Notes: generated from the letters alone by a model not told the origin. Shown: positions 18,868 through 28,727, counted from the first letter of the stretch. The stretch is 64,000 nt of DNA from Stenotrophomonas sp. UBA2629 (GCA_002359895.1 DEOB01000010.1:132378-196377); one strand, 5' to 3'. Program-made: numbers and translations.

Positions 18868-20055
18868 ATGTCCTCTCAAGCCCCCATTCCCAACACGCTT
18901 CCGCAATCGCGGGTGCTGCTCTTGGCTGCCGCCATTGGCCTGATCGTGGCCAGCAACTACTACGCCCAGCCCCTGCTGCAGCTGCTGGCCGGGGTGTTCC
19001 AGGTGAGTGCTGGCCAGGCGGGCTGGGTGGTGACGATGGCGCAGCTGGCCTACGCCACGGGGCTGTTGTTGATCGTTCCGCTGGGCGATCGTCTGGAACG
19101 GAAGAGGTTGATCGTGGGCCTGTTCGTGCTGGCGGCGGTGGGCCTGGCAATCAGCGCCACCGCCGGCAGCCTCACCCAGTTGTTGATCGGCACCGGGCTG
19201 GCCGGGCTGAGCGCGGTAGCGGCGCAGGTGATCATTCCGCATGCGGCAACACTGGCTGCGCCGGAACAGCGCGGGCGGGTGGTCGGCACGCTGATGGCCG
19301 GGCTGTTGCTGGGCATCCTGTTGGCGCGCACGGCCTCGGGTGTATTGGCGGGCATCGGCTCGTGGCACACCATCTACTCGGTGGCGTGTGTGGCCATGTT
19401 GCTGTTGGCGGGGGCATTGGCAAAGTCGCTGCCGGCCCACCAGCCAACCGCCACGCTGTCCTATCCACGCCTGATCGGTTCGGTGCTTGCACTGCTGCGC
19501 GATGAGCCGGTGCTGCGCCAGCGCTCGTTGCTGGGTGGGTTGCTGTTTGCGGGGTTCAGCGTGTTCTGGACGCCGCTGGCGTTTCTGTTGTCCGGGCCGG
19601 CCTACGGCTATTCCATTGGCACCATCGGCCTGTTTGGTCTGGTGGGTGCGGCCGGCGCACTGGCTGCGAGCCGTGCGGGGCGTCTCAGTGACCGTGGCCT
19701 TGGCCGCTGGGTGGCCGGCGGTGGTCTGGTGATGCTGCTGCTGTCGTGGTTGTTGCTGGTGTTGGCGCCGGTGTCGTTGGCCGCGCTGGTCATTGGTGTA
19801 CTGCTGCTGGATGTCGCGGTGCAGGCGGTGCACATCAACAACCAGAGCGTGATCTATCAGTTGGATGAAAGCGCGCGCAGCCGCATCACCTCGGCTTACA
19901 TGACCTGCTACTTCATCGGCGGCGCCAGTGGCTCGGCGTTGGGCACGTGGGCGTGGACGCAATACGGTTGGAACGGCGTCTGTGCGTTGGGGGCGCTGTT
20001 GGCGGTGGTGGGCCTGGCGGTGTTCTGCACGCCGGTACGCGAACGGCGCGGCTGA
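18868..20055 (+). CDS. MFS transporter (probable drug/small-molecule exporter)
   Basis: This is a 395-residue transporter with 12 predicted helices. The N-terminal motif ASNYYAQPLLQLLAGVF is characteristic of the YgaY/YtbD-like exporter branch of the MFS, and motif A is present as PLGDRLERKRLIVGL. The substrate cannot be read from sequence. The ATG at 18868 is chosen because the first helix begins about 20 residues later; the open frame extends far upstream through the antisense of the LysR gene. It is probably regulated by the divergent LysR protein. Confidence 0.88.
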   Translation: MSSQAPIPNTLPQSRVLLLAAAIGLIVASNYYAQPLLQLLAGVFQVSAGQAGWVVTMAQLAYATGLLLIVPLGDRLERKRLIVGLFVLAAVGLAISATAGSLTQLLIGTGLAGLSAVAAQVIIPHAATLAAPEQRGRVVGTLMAGLLLGILLARTASGVLAGIGSWHTIYSVACVAMLLLAGALAKSLPAHQPTATLSYPRLIGSVLALLRDEPVLRQRSLLGGLLFAGFSVFWTPLAFLLSGPAYGYSIGTIGLFGLVGAAGALAASRAGRLSDRGLGRWVAGGGLVMLLLSWLLLVLAPVSLAALVIGVLLLDVAVQAVHINNQSVIYQLDESARSRITSAYMTCYFIGGASGSALGTWAWTQYGWNGVCALGALLAVVGLAVFCTPVRERRG

Positions 20056-20068
20056 TGACGGGGCCGCG

Positions 20069-22264
20069 TTAGCCCTGCTTTGCGGCGGCCATGGGCGGTG
20101 TGCTTTGCAACTGGATGGCCTCGGCAGCGGTGCTGCGCAGCTTGGGCATCATCCGCAACATCAAGGCCAGTTGCGTGCGCACCAGTCGCGCTTTTTCGTC
20201 AATGTCGTCGGGCACTTGTTCGAGCGCATCGGCCAATGCGATTTCTTCTTCCTGCGGCGTTGCGGTGTCGCGCTTGGCCAAGGCATCGGCCAACTGCGAC
20301 AGCGATTGCTGCAACTGCTGCTGGCCGGCGCTGATCACCGGGTCTTCTTCCACCTGCGTGGATTGCGCGCGGTGCGCGCCCAGCGCCGACAGATAGCCCA
20401 GCAGGGTGTTGGACAACGCCAGGAAGCGGAAGCCGCCTTCCAGGTTGCCGCGTGCATAGCCGGGCTCGCGCAGCATGTTGGCCAAGGCGGCGGACAGCGC
20501 CACGTCGGCGTTGTGCATGTCGCGGCGGGCGACGCGGTAAGGCAGGTCGTCGCGCATGCCGCTGCGGTATTGGCCCAGCACTTCGCTCAGGTAAGCGGTG
20601 CTGGTGGATACCACCTGCGCCATCACCCGGTGCAGGCGGCGGCCTTGCCAGTCGGGCAGGATCAACAGCGAGGCGATGGCTGCGATGGCACAGCCGATGA
20701 GTGTGTCCAGCAGGCGCGGCCAGATCAGCAGGAAGCCGTCGCCCAACAGGTTGAAGCACAGCAGCGCCATCACCGTGATTGCGGCGGTGGCCAGCAGATA
20801 GCGGTCGGTACGGTTGAAGAAGAACACCAGTGCCGCGCCCAAGGCCAACAGCAACTGCAGGTGGATGCCGGGGAACAGCTGCATCAGTGCCCATGTCGTG
20901 CCCAAACCCACCAGCGTGCCGGCGATACGTTCGACCAGGCGACGGCGGGTGGCACCAAAGTGCGGGCGGCACACGAACAGGATGGTCAGCAGAATCCAGT
21001 AGCCGTTTTCCGGGTGCACCAGTTTGAGCACGGTATAGCCGGCGATCAGCGCCAGGGCGATGCGCACGCCGTGGCGGAACAACAACGAGCCCGGCGTCAG
21101 CGACTGGCGCAGGCGGGTGGCCATTTCGCGCAGTGTGTGCGGCGATGAATCGCGCAGGCGGGTGTCGATACCTTCCAGCGGTGTGTCAGCCAACGAGGCT
21201 TCGGAAAGCTGGCGCTCGATGCTGGACAGGTTGTGCGCCAGCAATTGCAGCGAGCCCAGCAGCCGTGCCCATTGCGGGCGCTGCTGTTCACGCAGGTAGC
21301 GCAGCGATTCGGTCAGATCCTGCCCGGCCTGGCGTGCCTGCTCGCCGTAAGTGAAGGGTTGCCGCAGGCGAATGGCGTGGCCGAGTGCCTGACAGGCTTT
21401 GCCCTGCAGCGAGAGCAGGCGCCGGCAGCGGTACAGCACATCGCTGTGGAAAAACGTGTCGGCCAATGCCCCGTAGGGATAGTGCGAGGAGCTGGCGCGT
21501 TCGTGGAAATCCTGCGCCATGTAGTACAGGCGGAAATACAGGCCCGATTGCACACCGGGCCGGCCAGAGCGACCGAAGCGGCTGAGGATGGCGGTCTTGG
21601 CGGTATTCAGTGCCTCCACCACGCGCACGTTCTGCTCGGCCAGAGCCAGCTGCCGCGCCTCCAGATTGCCGTGCCGCACTGGCTCGAACAGGTCGGCCTT
21701 GAGCTGCAGGTACTGGCCCAGTTCGAAGAACAGCCGCGCCAGCCGTTCGCGCACCGGGCGGTTGGCGAACATCGCCGTCCACAGGATCGACAACGCGCCG
21801 TACCACGCCGCGCCGGCCAGCAGATGCGCCACCTCGTTCCAGGCCATGCCCGGCGATTTGAGCTGGTCCATCGCGATCATTGCGTAGATGGCCAAGGTTA
21901 CCGTCGCTTGGCCGATGGAGGCATAGCGTTCGCCCAGCGCGCCGAGCAGGGTGAGGCAGAAGGCGGTCAACGCCAGTGCGGTGATGAACGGCAACGGATG
22001 CGGAAACAACCACACCACCGAGGCCGCCGCCAACGCAAAACACAGCAGAGACAGCACCACCGATTTGCTGCGGCCCCACCAGTTGTCATCGGTCTCGGCG
22101 ATGGCGCTGGCGATGATGCCCAGGAACAGACTGGGAATCGTGCCGATGCGGTCGTAGTACCAGCCATAGGCCATCACACTGGTCAGCGCGATGAAAACAC
22201 GCAGACCGTAGCTGGCTTTTTCATGGGCCCAAAGCTGGCCCAGTTGGCGTTCGAGACGGGACAT
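20069..22264 (-). CDS. yccS: YccS/FUSC family inner-membrane protein
   Basis: This 731-residue protein has two hydrophobic blocks of about six helices (residues about 20-150 and 395-520), each followed by a long helical cytoplasmic region, as in YccS/YhfK. The N-terminus SYGLRVFIALTSVMAYGWYYDR and the motif GYWILLTILFVCRPHFGATRRR in the second half match the family, which is related to AaeB aromatic-acid exporters. No adapter or outer-membrane partner is next to it. ATG at 22264; it converges on the MFS gene with a 13-base gap. Confidence 0.88.
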   Translation of the reverse strand: MSRLERQLGQLWAHEKASYGLRVFIALTSVMAYGWYYDRIGTIPSLFLGIIASAIAETDDNWWGRSKSVVLSLLCFALAAASVVWLFPHPLPFITALALTAFCLTLLGALGERYASIGQATVTLAIYAMIAMDQLKSPGMAWNEVAHLLAGAAWYGALSILWTAMFANRPVRERLARLFFELGQYLQLKADLFEPVRHGNLEARQLALAEQNVRVVEALNTAKTAILSRFGRSGRPGVQSGLYFRLYYMAQDFHERASSSHYPYGALADTFFHSDVLYRCRRLLSLQGKACQALGHAIRLRQPFTYGEQARQAGQDLTESLRYLREQQRPQWARLLGSLQLLAHNLSSIERQLSEASLADTPLEGIDTRLRDSSPHTLREMATRLRQSLTPGSLLFRHGVRIALALIAGYTVLKLVHPENGYWILLTILFVCRPHFGATRRRLVERIAGTLVGLGTTWALMQLFPGIHLQLLLALGAALVFFFNRTDRYLLATAAITVMALLCFNLLGDGFLLIWPRLLDTLIGCAIAAIASLLILPDWQGRRLHRVMAQVVSTSTAYLSEVLGQYRSGMRDDLPYRVARRDMHNADVALSAALANMLREPGYARGNLEGGFRFLALSNTLLGYLSALGAHRAQSTQVEEDPVISAGQQQLQQSLSQLADALAKRDTATPQEEEIALADALEQVPDDIDEKARLVRTQLALMLRMMPKLRSTAAEAIQLQSTPPMAAAKQG

Positions 22265-22353
22265 GCCGGTGATGTTGCCTTGTACGTGTCAGTGAATGCG
22301 CAGCTTGCCGCGGCACTGTTGCACAGACAAGCGTGGGCAGTGCGTTGTGCGCG

Positions 22354-23277
22354 TCATTTCAACGCCGCTGCATTGGCCGCGCGCATGAAATCGATGAACA
22401 CCCGCAGCTTGGGCGCGAGCTGGTCGCGCGAGGGGTAATACAGATGAAAGCCGGCGAACGGCAGCTGCCACGCATCCAACACATGCAGCAGTCGGCCGTC
22501 ATCGAGGTGTGCCCGCGCGCTGTGTGCGAACACCTGCAGCAAGCCCATGCCCGCGCAGGCGGCGTGCAGCGCGAGGTGGCTGTCGTTGAGCAGCAACGCG
22601 CCGCCCACTTCGATGGTGAAGTCATGGCCGTCACGGCTGAATTCCCAAGGCATGATCCGGCCGTCGCTGCTGCGGTGACGGATGCAGGCATGGTTGGTCA
22701 GGTCCTCGGGCTGGAGCGGTACGCCGTGCTGCTGTAGATAGGCTGGCGAAGCCACCACCGCCAAGCGCAGCGGCGGGCCCAGCGGCACAGCGATCATGCC
22801 GGCGGCCAGTGATTCGCCCAGGCGGATGCCGGCGTCAAACGCTTCGGCCACCACATCGATCATCGCCGGCTGGATCGACAACTCGACCTGCACCTGCGGG
22901 TAGTGGGCGTGGAAGGCTGGCAGGAACGGCAGCAGCAGGTGTTCGGCGGCAAACCGCGGCGTGGTGATGCGTAACTGGCCGGCGGGCAGATCGCGGCTTT
23001 CCTCCATGGCCTGCAACGCCCCGCCGATACGCTGCAAGGCCGGCAGCATTTCCTGCAGCAGGTGCTGGCCCGGCTCGGTGAGGCCAACGCGGCGGGTGGT
23101 CCGCTGCAGCAGGCGCGTGCCCAGCCGGCGTTCCAGATTGCGGATGGTTTGTGACAGCGCCGATGGCGATACGCCCAGTTCAATGGCGGCCTGGCGAAAA
23201 CTGGCGTGCCTGGCCACGCAGGCAAAGGCGGCCAGTGCGGGCAGCAGGGCGGGGTCGATTGTGTGGTCTGGCTTCAT
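22354..23277 (-). CDS. LysR family transcriptional regulator
   Basis: This is a 307-residue LysR regulator. Its HTH is in VARHASFRQAAIELGVSPSALSQTIRNLERRLGTRLL. The effector domain follows with the CrgA-like linker AMEESRDLPAGQLRI. It is divergent from the aldo/keto reductase gene, with about 75 bases between the two starts, so the reductase is the likely target. Single LysR regulators paired with an AKR often respond to aldehydes or electrophiles; that is inference. Confidence 0.9.
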   Translation of the reverse strand: MKPDHTIDPALLPALAAFACVARHASFRQAAIELGVSPSALSQTIRNLERRLGTRLLQRTTRRVGLTEPGQHLLQEMLPALQRIGGALQAMEESRDLPAGQLRITTPRFAAEHLLLPFLPAFHAHYPQVQVELSIQPAMIDVVAEAFDAGIRLGESLAAGMIAVPLGPPLRLAVVASPAYLQQHGVPLQPEDLTNHACIRHRSSDGRIMPWEFSRDGHDFTIEVGGALLLNDSHLALHAACAGMGLLQVFAHSARAHLDDGRLLHVLDAWQLPFAGFHLYYPSRDQLAPKLRVFIDFMRAANAAALK

Positions 23278-23352
23278 GGTCAGTCCCGATTATGCGGGTT
23301 TATCCGCGCCGTGGTGCCGGCCTACAGTGACCGCCCCTTTACTGATGGATGC

Positions 23353-24354
23353 ATGGCGATGCAGACCCGCATGTTGGGCCGCGATGGCCCGGTTGTTTCC
23401 GCCCTTGGCCTTGGCTGCATGGGCATGAGCGCGTTCTATGGCGGGCGCGGCGATGACGGTGCGGCGATTGCGGTCATCCACCGCGCGCTGGAACGTGGCG
23501 TCACCCTGCTGGATACGGCTGACATGTACGGCCCGCACACCAACGAGGTGCTGGTGGGGCGCGCCATTGCCGGCCGCCGCGAGCAGGTGTTTCTGGCGAC
23601 CAAGTTCGGCGTGCTGCTCAACCCGGGCGACCCGCAGTCGCGTGGCGTCGATGGCCGCCCGGAATATATGCAGTCCGCCTGCGAGGCCAGCCTGCAGCGG
23701 CTGGGCGTGGATCATATCGACCTGTACTACCAGCACCGTGTTGACCCCAACGTGCCCATTGAGGAAACGGTAGGTGCGATGGCGCGCCTGGTCGAGCAAG
23801 GCAAGGTGCGTTATCTCGGTTTGTCGGAAGCAGCGCCGGAGACGATTCGCCGCGCGCATGCAACGCACCCGATCACCGCCCTGCAGACCGAGTATTCGCT
23901 GTGGTCACGCGAGCCGGAGCAGAACGGCGTGTTGGCCACGGTGCGCGAGCTGGGCATTGGGTTTGTGCCGTACTCACCGCTGGGTCGCGGCTTTCTGACC
24001 GGTGCGATCCGCAGCCCGGCCGATTTCGAGGAAGGTGATTACCGCGCCAAGTCGCCGCGTTTCCAGGGTGAGAACTTCGCCCGCAACCTGGCGCTGGTGG
24101 AGCAGGTCAATGCGATTGCCGCCGACAAGGGCGTGAGCCCCGGGCAACTGGCGCTGGCATGGGTGCTGGCACAGGGCGATGACCTGGTGCCGATTCCGGG
24201 TACCAAGCGCTTGGCGTATCTGGAAGAAAACCTGGGCGCGCTGGACGTGGTGCTGGATGCGGCCGATCTGGCGCGCATGGACGCCGTGTTCCCGGTGGAT
24301 GTAGCTGCCGGAGCGCGCTACCCGGCGTCGAGTATCGGGAGTGTGCACCGCTGA
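23353..24354 (+). CDS. Aldo/keto reductase
   Basis: This is a 333-residue (beta/alpha)8 NADPH-dependent reductase. The catalytic tetrad is visible: Asp and Tyr in LLDTADMYGPHTNE, Lys in FLATKFGVL and His in DLYYQHRVDP. The C-terminal cofactor segment reads PIPGTKRLAYLEENLGAL. It looks like the AKR13-type YakC/PLR branch. The ATG at 23353 is used; ATG at 23359 is also possible. It is probably controlled by the divergent LysR gene. Confidence 0.92.
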   Translation: MAMQTRMLGRDGPVVSALGLGCMGMSAFYGGRGDDGAAIAVIHRALERGVTLLDTADMYGPHTNEVLVGRAIAGRREQVFLATKFGVLLNPGDPQSRGVDGRPEYMQSACEASLQRLGVDHIDLYYQHRVDPNVPIEETVGAMARLVEQGKVRYLGLSEAAPETIRRAHATHPITALQTEYSLWSREPEQNGVLATVRELGIGFVPYSPLGRGFLTGAIRSPADFEEGDYRAKSPRFQGENFARNLALVEQVNAIAADKGVSPGQLALAWVLAQGDDLVPIPGTKRLAYLEENLGALDVVLDAADLARMDAVFPVDVAAGARYPASSIGSVHR

Positions 24355-24364
24355 GTGCTGGCTG

Positions 24365-24390
24365 GAGCGCGGTCATGCCGCGCTCGGCTT
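24365..24390 (+). terminator. Hairpin-T terminator after the aldo/keto reductase
   Basis: GAGCGCGG (24365-24372) pairs with CCGCGCTC (24378-24385) over a TCATG loop and is followed by GGCTTTT. It begins 11 bases after the reductase stop. The T-tract is short, and the arm sequence resembles a diverged SMAG hairpin. Confidence 0.6.
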
Positions 24391-24396
24391 TTGAAT

Positions 24397-24499
24397 GTAG
24401 AGCCGAGTCACGCTCGGCTGGGGCATTACCGGTAGAAATTCTGCCGAGCGTGGCTCGGCACGACTCAGGAAAGCCTCTGCCGAGCATGGCTCGGCACCA
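24397..24499. repeat. SMAG-type REP cluster (three stem-loops)
   Basis: GTAG at 24397 heads a stem-loop AGCCGAG-TCA-CGCTCGGCT. It is followed by CTGCCGAGCGTGGCTCGGCA (from 24441) and CTGCCGAGCATGGCTCGGCA (from about 24476). The three hairpins share the core of the doublet at 1784. The cluster lies between the convergent aldo/keto reductase and purD genes. Confidence 0.88.
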
Positions 24500-24506
24500 T
24501 GGCGCC

Positions 24507-25793
24507 TTACTGCTGCTCGCGCGCAATCGCGCGCCAGCCGATGTCGTTGCGGTGGAATTCATTGGCCCAGTGAATTTTCGCCACGCCCGCATACGCATGC
24601 TGTTGCGCATCCGAGACGCTGTCGCCCAGCGCGGCCACACACAACACACGGCCACCGGCGCTGAGCACATTGCCGTCAGCATCCAGTGCGGTGCCGGCAT
24701 GGAACACCTTGGCGCTTTCCGGCACGTCGGCCAGGCCGCTGATGACATCGCCGACGACCGGCGTTTCCGGGTACGGCTTGGCGGCGAGCACCACGCCCAG
24801 TGACGGACGCGGATCCCACTGCGCTTCCACGCCGGCCAGTGCGCCGTCGATGGCCGCTTCCAACAGGTCCACCAGATCCGACTGCAGGCGCAGCATCACC
24901 GGCTGGGTTTCCGGGTCGCCAAAGCGCACGTTGAATTCGATCACCTTCGGTGCGCCGCTGGCATCGATCATCAGCCCGGCGTACAGGAAGCCGGTGAACG
25001 GCACGCCGTCGGCGATCATGCCGGCCACGGTCGGCTCCACCACTTCGCGCATCACCCGCGCATGCACTTCCGGCGTCACCACCGGTGCCGGCGAGTACGC
25101 GCCCATGCCGCCGGTGTTGGGGCCGGTGTCGCCGTCGCCCACGCGCTTGTGGTCCTGGCTGGTGGCCATTGGCAGTGCGGTGCGGCCATCCACCATGGAG
25201 ATGAAGCTGGCTTCTTCGCCGTCGAGGAACTCCTCGATCACCACGCGCGCGCCGGCATCGCCAAAGGCGTTGCCGCTGAGCATGTCGTGCACGGCGGCTT
25301 CGGCTTCGGCCATGGTCATCGCCACGATCACGCCTTTGCCAGCGGCCAGGCCGTCGGCCTTGATCACGATGGGCGCACCCTTTTCATGCAGATACGCCAG
25401 CGCCGCATCCACCTCGGTGTGCACCGCGTAATACGCGGTGGGAATGCCGTGACGTGCCAGGAAATCCTTGGCGAACGCTTTGCTGCCTTCCAACTGCGCG
25501 GCGGCAGCGGTGGGCCCGAAGATGCGCAGGCCCGCGGCGCGGAACGCATCCACCACGCCGGCCACCAGCGGCACTTCCGGGCCGACCACGGTCAAGCCCA
25601 CGGCTTCGTCCTGCGCCAGTTTCAGCAGGCCGTCGATGTCGGTGACCTTGATCGCGACATTGCGGCATTTGCCTTCGGTGGCGGTGCCCGCGTTGCCCGG
25701 GGCGACGATCACTTCGCGCACGCGGGTGGACTGGGCCAGCTTCCAGGCCAGTGCATGTTCGCGGCCGCCGGCGCCGATGACGAGGATTTTCAT
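24507..25793 (-). CDS. purD: Phosphoribosylamine-glycine ligase
   Basis: This 428-residue ATP-grasp enzyme performs step 2 of purine synthesis, joining glycine to phosphoribosylamine. The N-terminal nucleotide-binding start KILVIGAGGREHALAWKL, the central GLAAGKGVIVA loop and the EFNVRFGDPETQ motif are all present, and the length is standard. The ATG at 25793 gives this canonical start; the frame continues 16 codons further upstream. It is separated from purH, two genes upstream on the same strand, by two lipoprotein genes. Confidence 0.97.
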   Translation of the reverse strand: MKILVIGAGGREHALAWKLAQSTRVREVIVAPGNAGTATEGKCRNVAIKVTDIDGLLKLAQDEAVGLTVVGPEVPLVAGVVDAFRAAGLRIFGPTAAAAQLEGSKAFAKDFLARHGIPTAYYAVHTEVDAALAYLHEKGAPIVIKADGLAAGKGVIVAMTMAEAEAAVHDMLSGNAFGDAGARVVIEEFLDGEEASFISMVDGRTALPMATSQDHKRVGDGDTGPNTGGMGAYSPAPVVTPEVHARVMREVVEPTVAGMIADGVPFTGFLYAGLMIDASGAPKVIEFNVRFGDPETQPVMLRLQSDLVDLLEAAIDGALAGVEAQWDPRPSLGVVLAAKPYPETPVVGDVISGLADVPESAKVFHAGTALDADGNVLSAGGRVLCVAALGDSVSDAQQHAYAGVAKIHWANEFHRNDIGWRAIAREQQ

Positions 25794-25815
25794 GGGGTCA
25801 GTTCCTGTGGGGCAT

Positions 25816-26229
25816 TCATTGGGGGATGCAGTGCGAGGCATTCAAGGTGACTTCAAAAAACACCGCGCCATTGGCGTCGATGAAGCGACGGCGCACGCCG
25901 CCACCGGCTGCGTACACCGGCGCCAGTGCAGGCTCGGCACACAGCTCGGTGATGGCTTCGTCTTCGTCGCGTTGCAGGGCTTTAAACAGCTCCGGCTTGG
26001 CCTTGGCCATGTCCACGGTGGCGTCGGGGAAGCGGATCATCTGCACCACATCATCGCCATGACGGTGCATCGAATCGATCACCAGCCCATCGCGATAGGG
26101 TGCCGGCAATTGCTTGCTGAGGTTGGCCACTGCGGTGCGTTGTGCATCGGCCAGTTTGCCGTTGCCGCAACCGGCCAGCAGAACCATTGCTCCAACAAAA
26201 ATAAGCGTGCGTGGAAACCAGCGCATCAT
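25816..26229 (-). CDS. Hypothetical lipoprotein
   Basis: This is a roughly 137-residue protein with a lipoprotein signal (FPRTLIFVGAMVLLAGCGNG, lipobox LAGC). The mature part has no domain I recognise; it contains two cysteines and ends in NASHCIPQ. Its start overlaps the stop of the upstream lipoprotein gene (ATGATG at 26229-26224), so the two are translationally coupled. It precedes purD by 22 bases. The function is unknown. Confidence 0.7.
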   Translation of the reverse strand: MMRWFPRTLIFVGAMVLLAGCGNGKLADAQRTAVANLSKQLPAPYRDGLVIDSMHRHGDDVVQMIRFPDATVDMAKAKPELFKALQRDEDEAITELCAEPALAPVYAAGGGVRRRFIDANGAVFFEVTLNASHCIPQ

Positions 26230-27053
26230 TTGCATCCCTCACGTTGCAGTTGGGGTGGAACCACATAGCGCGACTGCGCCGGATCATAGGGAATAACGTG
26301 CGTGCTGTTGACCCGGCCTTTGCAGCCGTTGCCGGTCTCCTGCACGTGCAGCGGCCAGTACGGCAGTGCCGGTTGGCTGTCATCGGGGCGGACGTCGAGA
26401 TTCACATCCAGCCTGCCCTGCGCACAGCGGCCGGTGGCAACGCAGTCGATGGCACTACGGTTGTCCAGGTGTACACGCAGCCAACCGGCGTCGGTCACCT
26501 TGTCGCCACCGTCAAACAGCAGCCAGGAGCGATTGCGCATGGATGCGCCGATATCCACCAGTTCGTCATCAATCTGGTACGCCCACGCCTTGGCACCCAC
26601 CTGCAGCGTGCTGACCGCGCCGGGCTGCCCATTGCTGCCACTGGCACGGCCCTGCAGTTCGGCGGCCACGCTCAGGGTGCCGTCGGCCGCCTCGCGCAGC
26701 ACGATGAAATCGGTGGTGCCCAGCTCGATGGACGTGGCGTTGTCATAGCCGGTGCACACGGCCAGCATGCGGTAACGCTGCTGGCCGATGTCGATGCCAG
26801 TGTCGGCACAGAGGTTGCGGTGCACTGGCCGGGTGTTACCCATGGCCGCTTCATCCAGCTGCTGCGCCCATTGTTCCTTCAACTGCGCGGTGGCGCCGTA
26901 ACGCTCCTGCAGCAGCGCCAGCACGGCGTCATCGTGACGCAGCGCCGGTTGCTTGGCAGCAGCATCGGCCGGCACCGGAGTGTCCTGCTGGCACGCGGCC
27001 AGCAGGACCACGGCGGCCAGGGAAAACAATCGTTGAGCCATCCCCGTCGCCAT
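26226..27053 (-). CDS. Hypothetical lipoprotein
   Basis: This 275-residue protein has a signal peptide and lipobox (RLFSLAAVVLLAACQQD). The mature region is cysteine-containing (NLCADTG, VCTGYDN, DCVATGRC, NGCKGR, REGCK), suggesting disulfides in the periplasm. No recognised domain. It sits 11 bases downstream of purH and overlaps the next lipoprotein gene, so the two may be transcribed with the purine genes. Two in-frame starts (M1 and M5) are equally plausible. Confidence 0.72.
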   Translation of the reverse strand: MATGMAQRLFSLAAVVLLAACQQDTPVPADAAAKQPALRHDDAVLALLQERYGATAQLKEQWAQQLDEAAMGNTRPVHRNLCADTGIDIGQQRYRMLAVCTGYDNATSIELGTTDFIVLREAADGTLSVAAELQGRASGSNGQPGAVSTLQVGAKAWAYQIDDELVDIGASMRNRSWLLFDGGDKVTDAGWLRVHLDNRSAIDCVATGRCAQGRLDVNLDVRPDDSQPALPYWPLHVQETGNGCKGRVNSTHVIPYDPAQSRYVVPPQLQREGCK

Positions 27054-27064
27054 CGTTGCGGTAC

Positions 27065-28648
27065 TCAGTGACGGAAGTGACGCACGCCGGTGAACACCAT
27101 GGCGATGCCATGTTCGTCAGCGGCGGCAATCACTTCGGCATCGCGCATCGAACCGCCCGGCTGGATCACCGCCGTGATGCCGGCTTCGGCAGCAGCGTCC
27201 AGGCCATCGCGGAACGGGAAGAACGCATCCGAAGCCATCACCGAGCCCGGCACCACCAAGCCCGCGTCAGCGGCCTTGATGCCGGCGATGCGTGCGGAGT
27301 ACACGCGGCTCATCTGGCCGGCGCCCACGCCAATGGTGCGCTCGTCCTTGGCGTAGACAATCGCGTTGGATTTGACGTACTTGGCCACGCGCCAGGCAAA
27401 CAGCATGTCGCGCAGTTCGGCGGTGGTCGGCGCACGCTGGGTAACGGTCTTCAGTTCGTCCAGCGACATGCCGCGGTTGTCGGCCGACTGGATCAGCAGG
27501 CCCGAACCGATGCGCTTGGTGTCGTAGTTGTTGCGGGCGTCACCGGCCGGAATGCGCAGCACGCGCACGTTGGCCTTCTTGGTGGCGTACTCCAGCGCGG
27601 CCGGTTCGTAATCCGGGGCGATCAGCACTTCGACAAACTGGCGGTCCAGGATGGCTTTGGCGGTGGCCAGGTCCAGCGTGCGGTTGAACGCCAAGATGCC
27701 GCCAAAAGCGCTGGTGGGGTCGGTGTTGTAGGCCATTTCATAGGCGGCGCCGACATCAGCAGCCACGGCCACGCCGCACGGGTTGGCGTGTTTGACAATG
27801 ACGCAGGCCGGCACGTCGAACTGACGCACGCATTCCCACGCGGCATCGGCATCGGCCAGGTTGTTGTAACTCAGCTCCTTGCCCTGCAGCTGCACAAACG
27901 TGGCCAGCGTGCCCGGCACCGGGTACAGGTCGCGGTAGAACACGCCACTCTGGTGCGGGTTTTCGCCGTAGCGCAGGTTCATCACCTTCACGAAGGTGGA
28001 GTTCATCTGCGCCGGGTATTCCTCGCGCACCGGCACGGCGGCACGGGTGTCGCCAACGGCGGACAGATAATTGCTGATGGCCGCGTCGTACTGCGCAACG
28101 CGGTTGAACGCGGCGACCGACAGTTCAAAACGCTTGGCGGCCGACAGCTTGCCGTCGTTGCCATTCAACTCAGCCAACAGCGCGTCGTACTGGTCCGGGC
28201 TGGTGGCCACGGCGACGCGGGCAAAATTCTTGGCCGCGCTGCGCAGCATGGCCGGGCCGCCGATGTCGATGTTCTCCACCGCGTCGGCCAGCGTGCAGTC
28301 GGCTTTGGCGGTGACCGACTCGAACGGATACAGATTCAGCACCAGCAGGTCGATCGCGGCAATGCCGTGCTCGGCCATCACCGCATCGTCGGTACCGGCG
28401 CGACCCAACAGGCCACCGTGTACCAGCGGGTGCAGCGTCTTGACCCGGCCATCCATCATTTCCGGGAAACCGGTGACGTCGGAGACATCTTTCACCGGCA
28501 GGCCGGCGTCGCGGAGGGCTTTGGCGGTGCCGCCGGTGGACAGCAGCTCGACGTTGCGGGCGGCCAGTGCGCGGGCCAGTTCGACCAGACCGGTCTTGTC
28601 GGAAACAGACAGCAGGGCCCGGCGGACGGGCAGCAGATCAGCAGACAT
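27065..28648 (-). CDS. purH: Bifunctional AICAR transformylase/IMP cyclohydrolase
   Basis: This 527-residue enzyme catalyses the last two steps of IMP synthesis. The N-terminal IMP cyclohydrolase domain (residues about 1-200) begins VRRALLSVSDKTGLVELA and contains STGGTAKALRDAGLPV. The C-terminal AICAR transformylase domain carries LRYGENPHQSGVFY and the catalytic VKHANPCGVA motif. Length and order are standard. ATG at 28648. Confidence 0.97.
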   Translation of the reverse strand: MSADLLPVRRALLSVSDKTGLVELARALAARNVELLSTGGTAKALRDAGLPVKDVSDVTGFPEMMDGRVKTLHPLVHGGLLGRAGTDDAVMAEHGIAAIDLLVLNLYPFESVTAKADCTLADAVENIDIGGPAMLRSAAKNFARVAVATSPDQYDALLAELNGNDGKLSAAKRFELSVAAFNRVAQYDAAISNYLSAVGDTRAAVPVREEYPAQMNSTFVKVMNLRYGENPHQSGVFYRDLYPVPGTLATFVQLQGKELSYNNLADADAAWECVRQFDVPACVIVKHANPCGVAVAADVGAAYEMAYNTDPTSAFGGILAFNRTLDLATAKAILDRQFVEVLIAPDYEPAALEYATKKANVRVLRIPAGDARNNYDTKRIGSGLLIQSADNRGMSLDELKTVTQRAPTTAELRDMLFAWRVAKYVKSNAIVYAKDERTIGVGAGQMSRVYSARIAGIKAADAGLVVPGSVMASDAFFPFRDGLDAAAEAGITAVIQPGGSMRDAEVIAAADEHGIAMVFTGVRHFRH

Positions 28649-28727
28649 GGGGGCAAGGGGGGGAAGCGGGAGCGGGCCGATATTGTAGCCGCGTGGTCAC
28701 ATCCGTGGCCGCGAGATGCCGGCGGTG

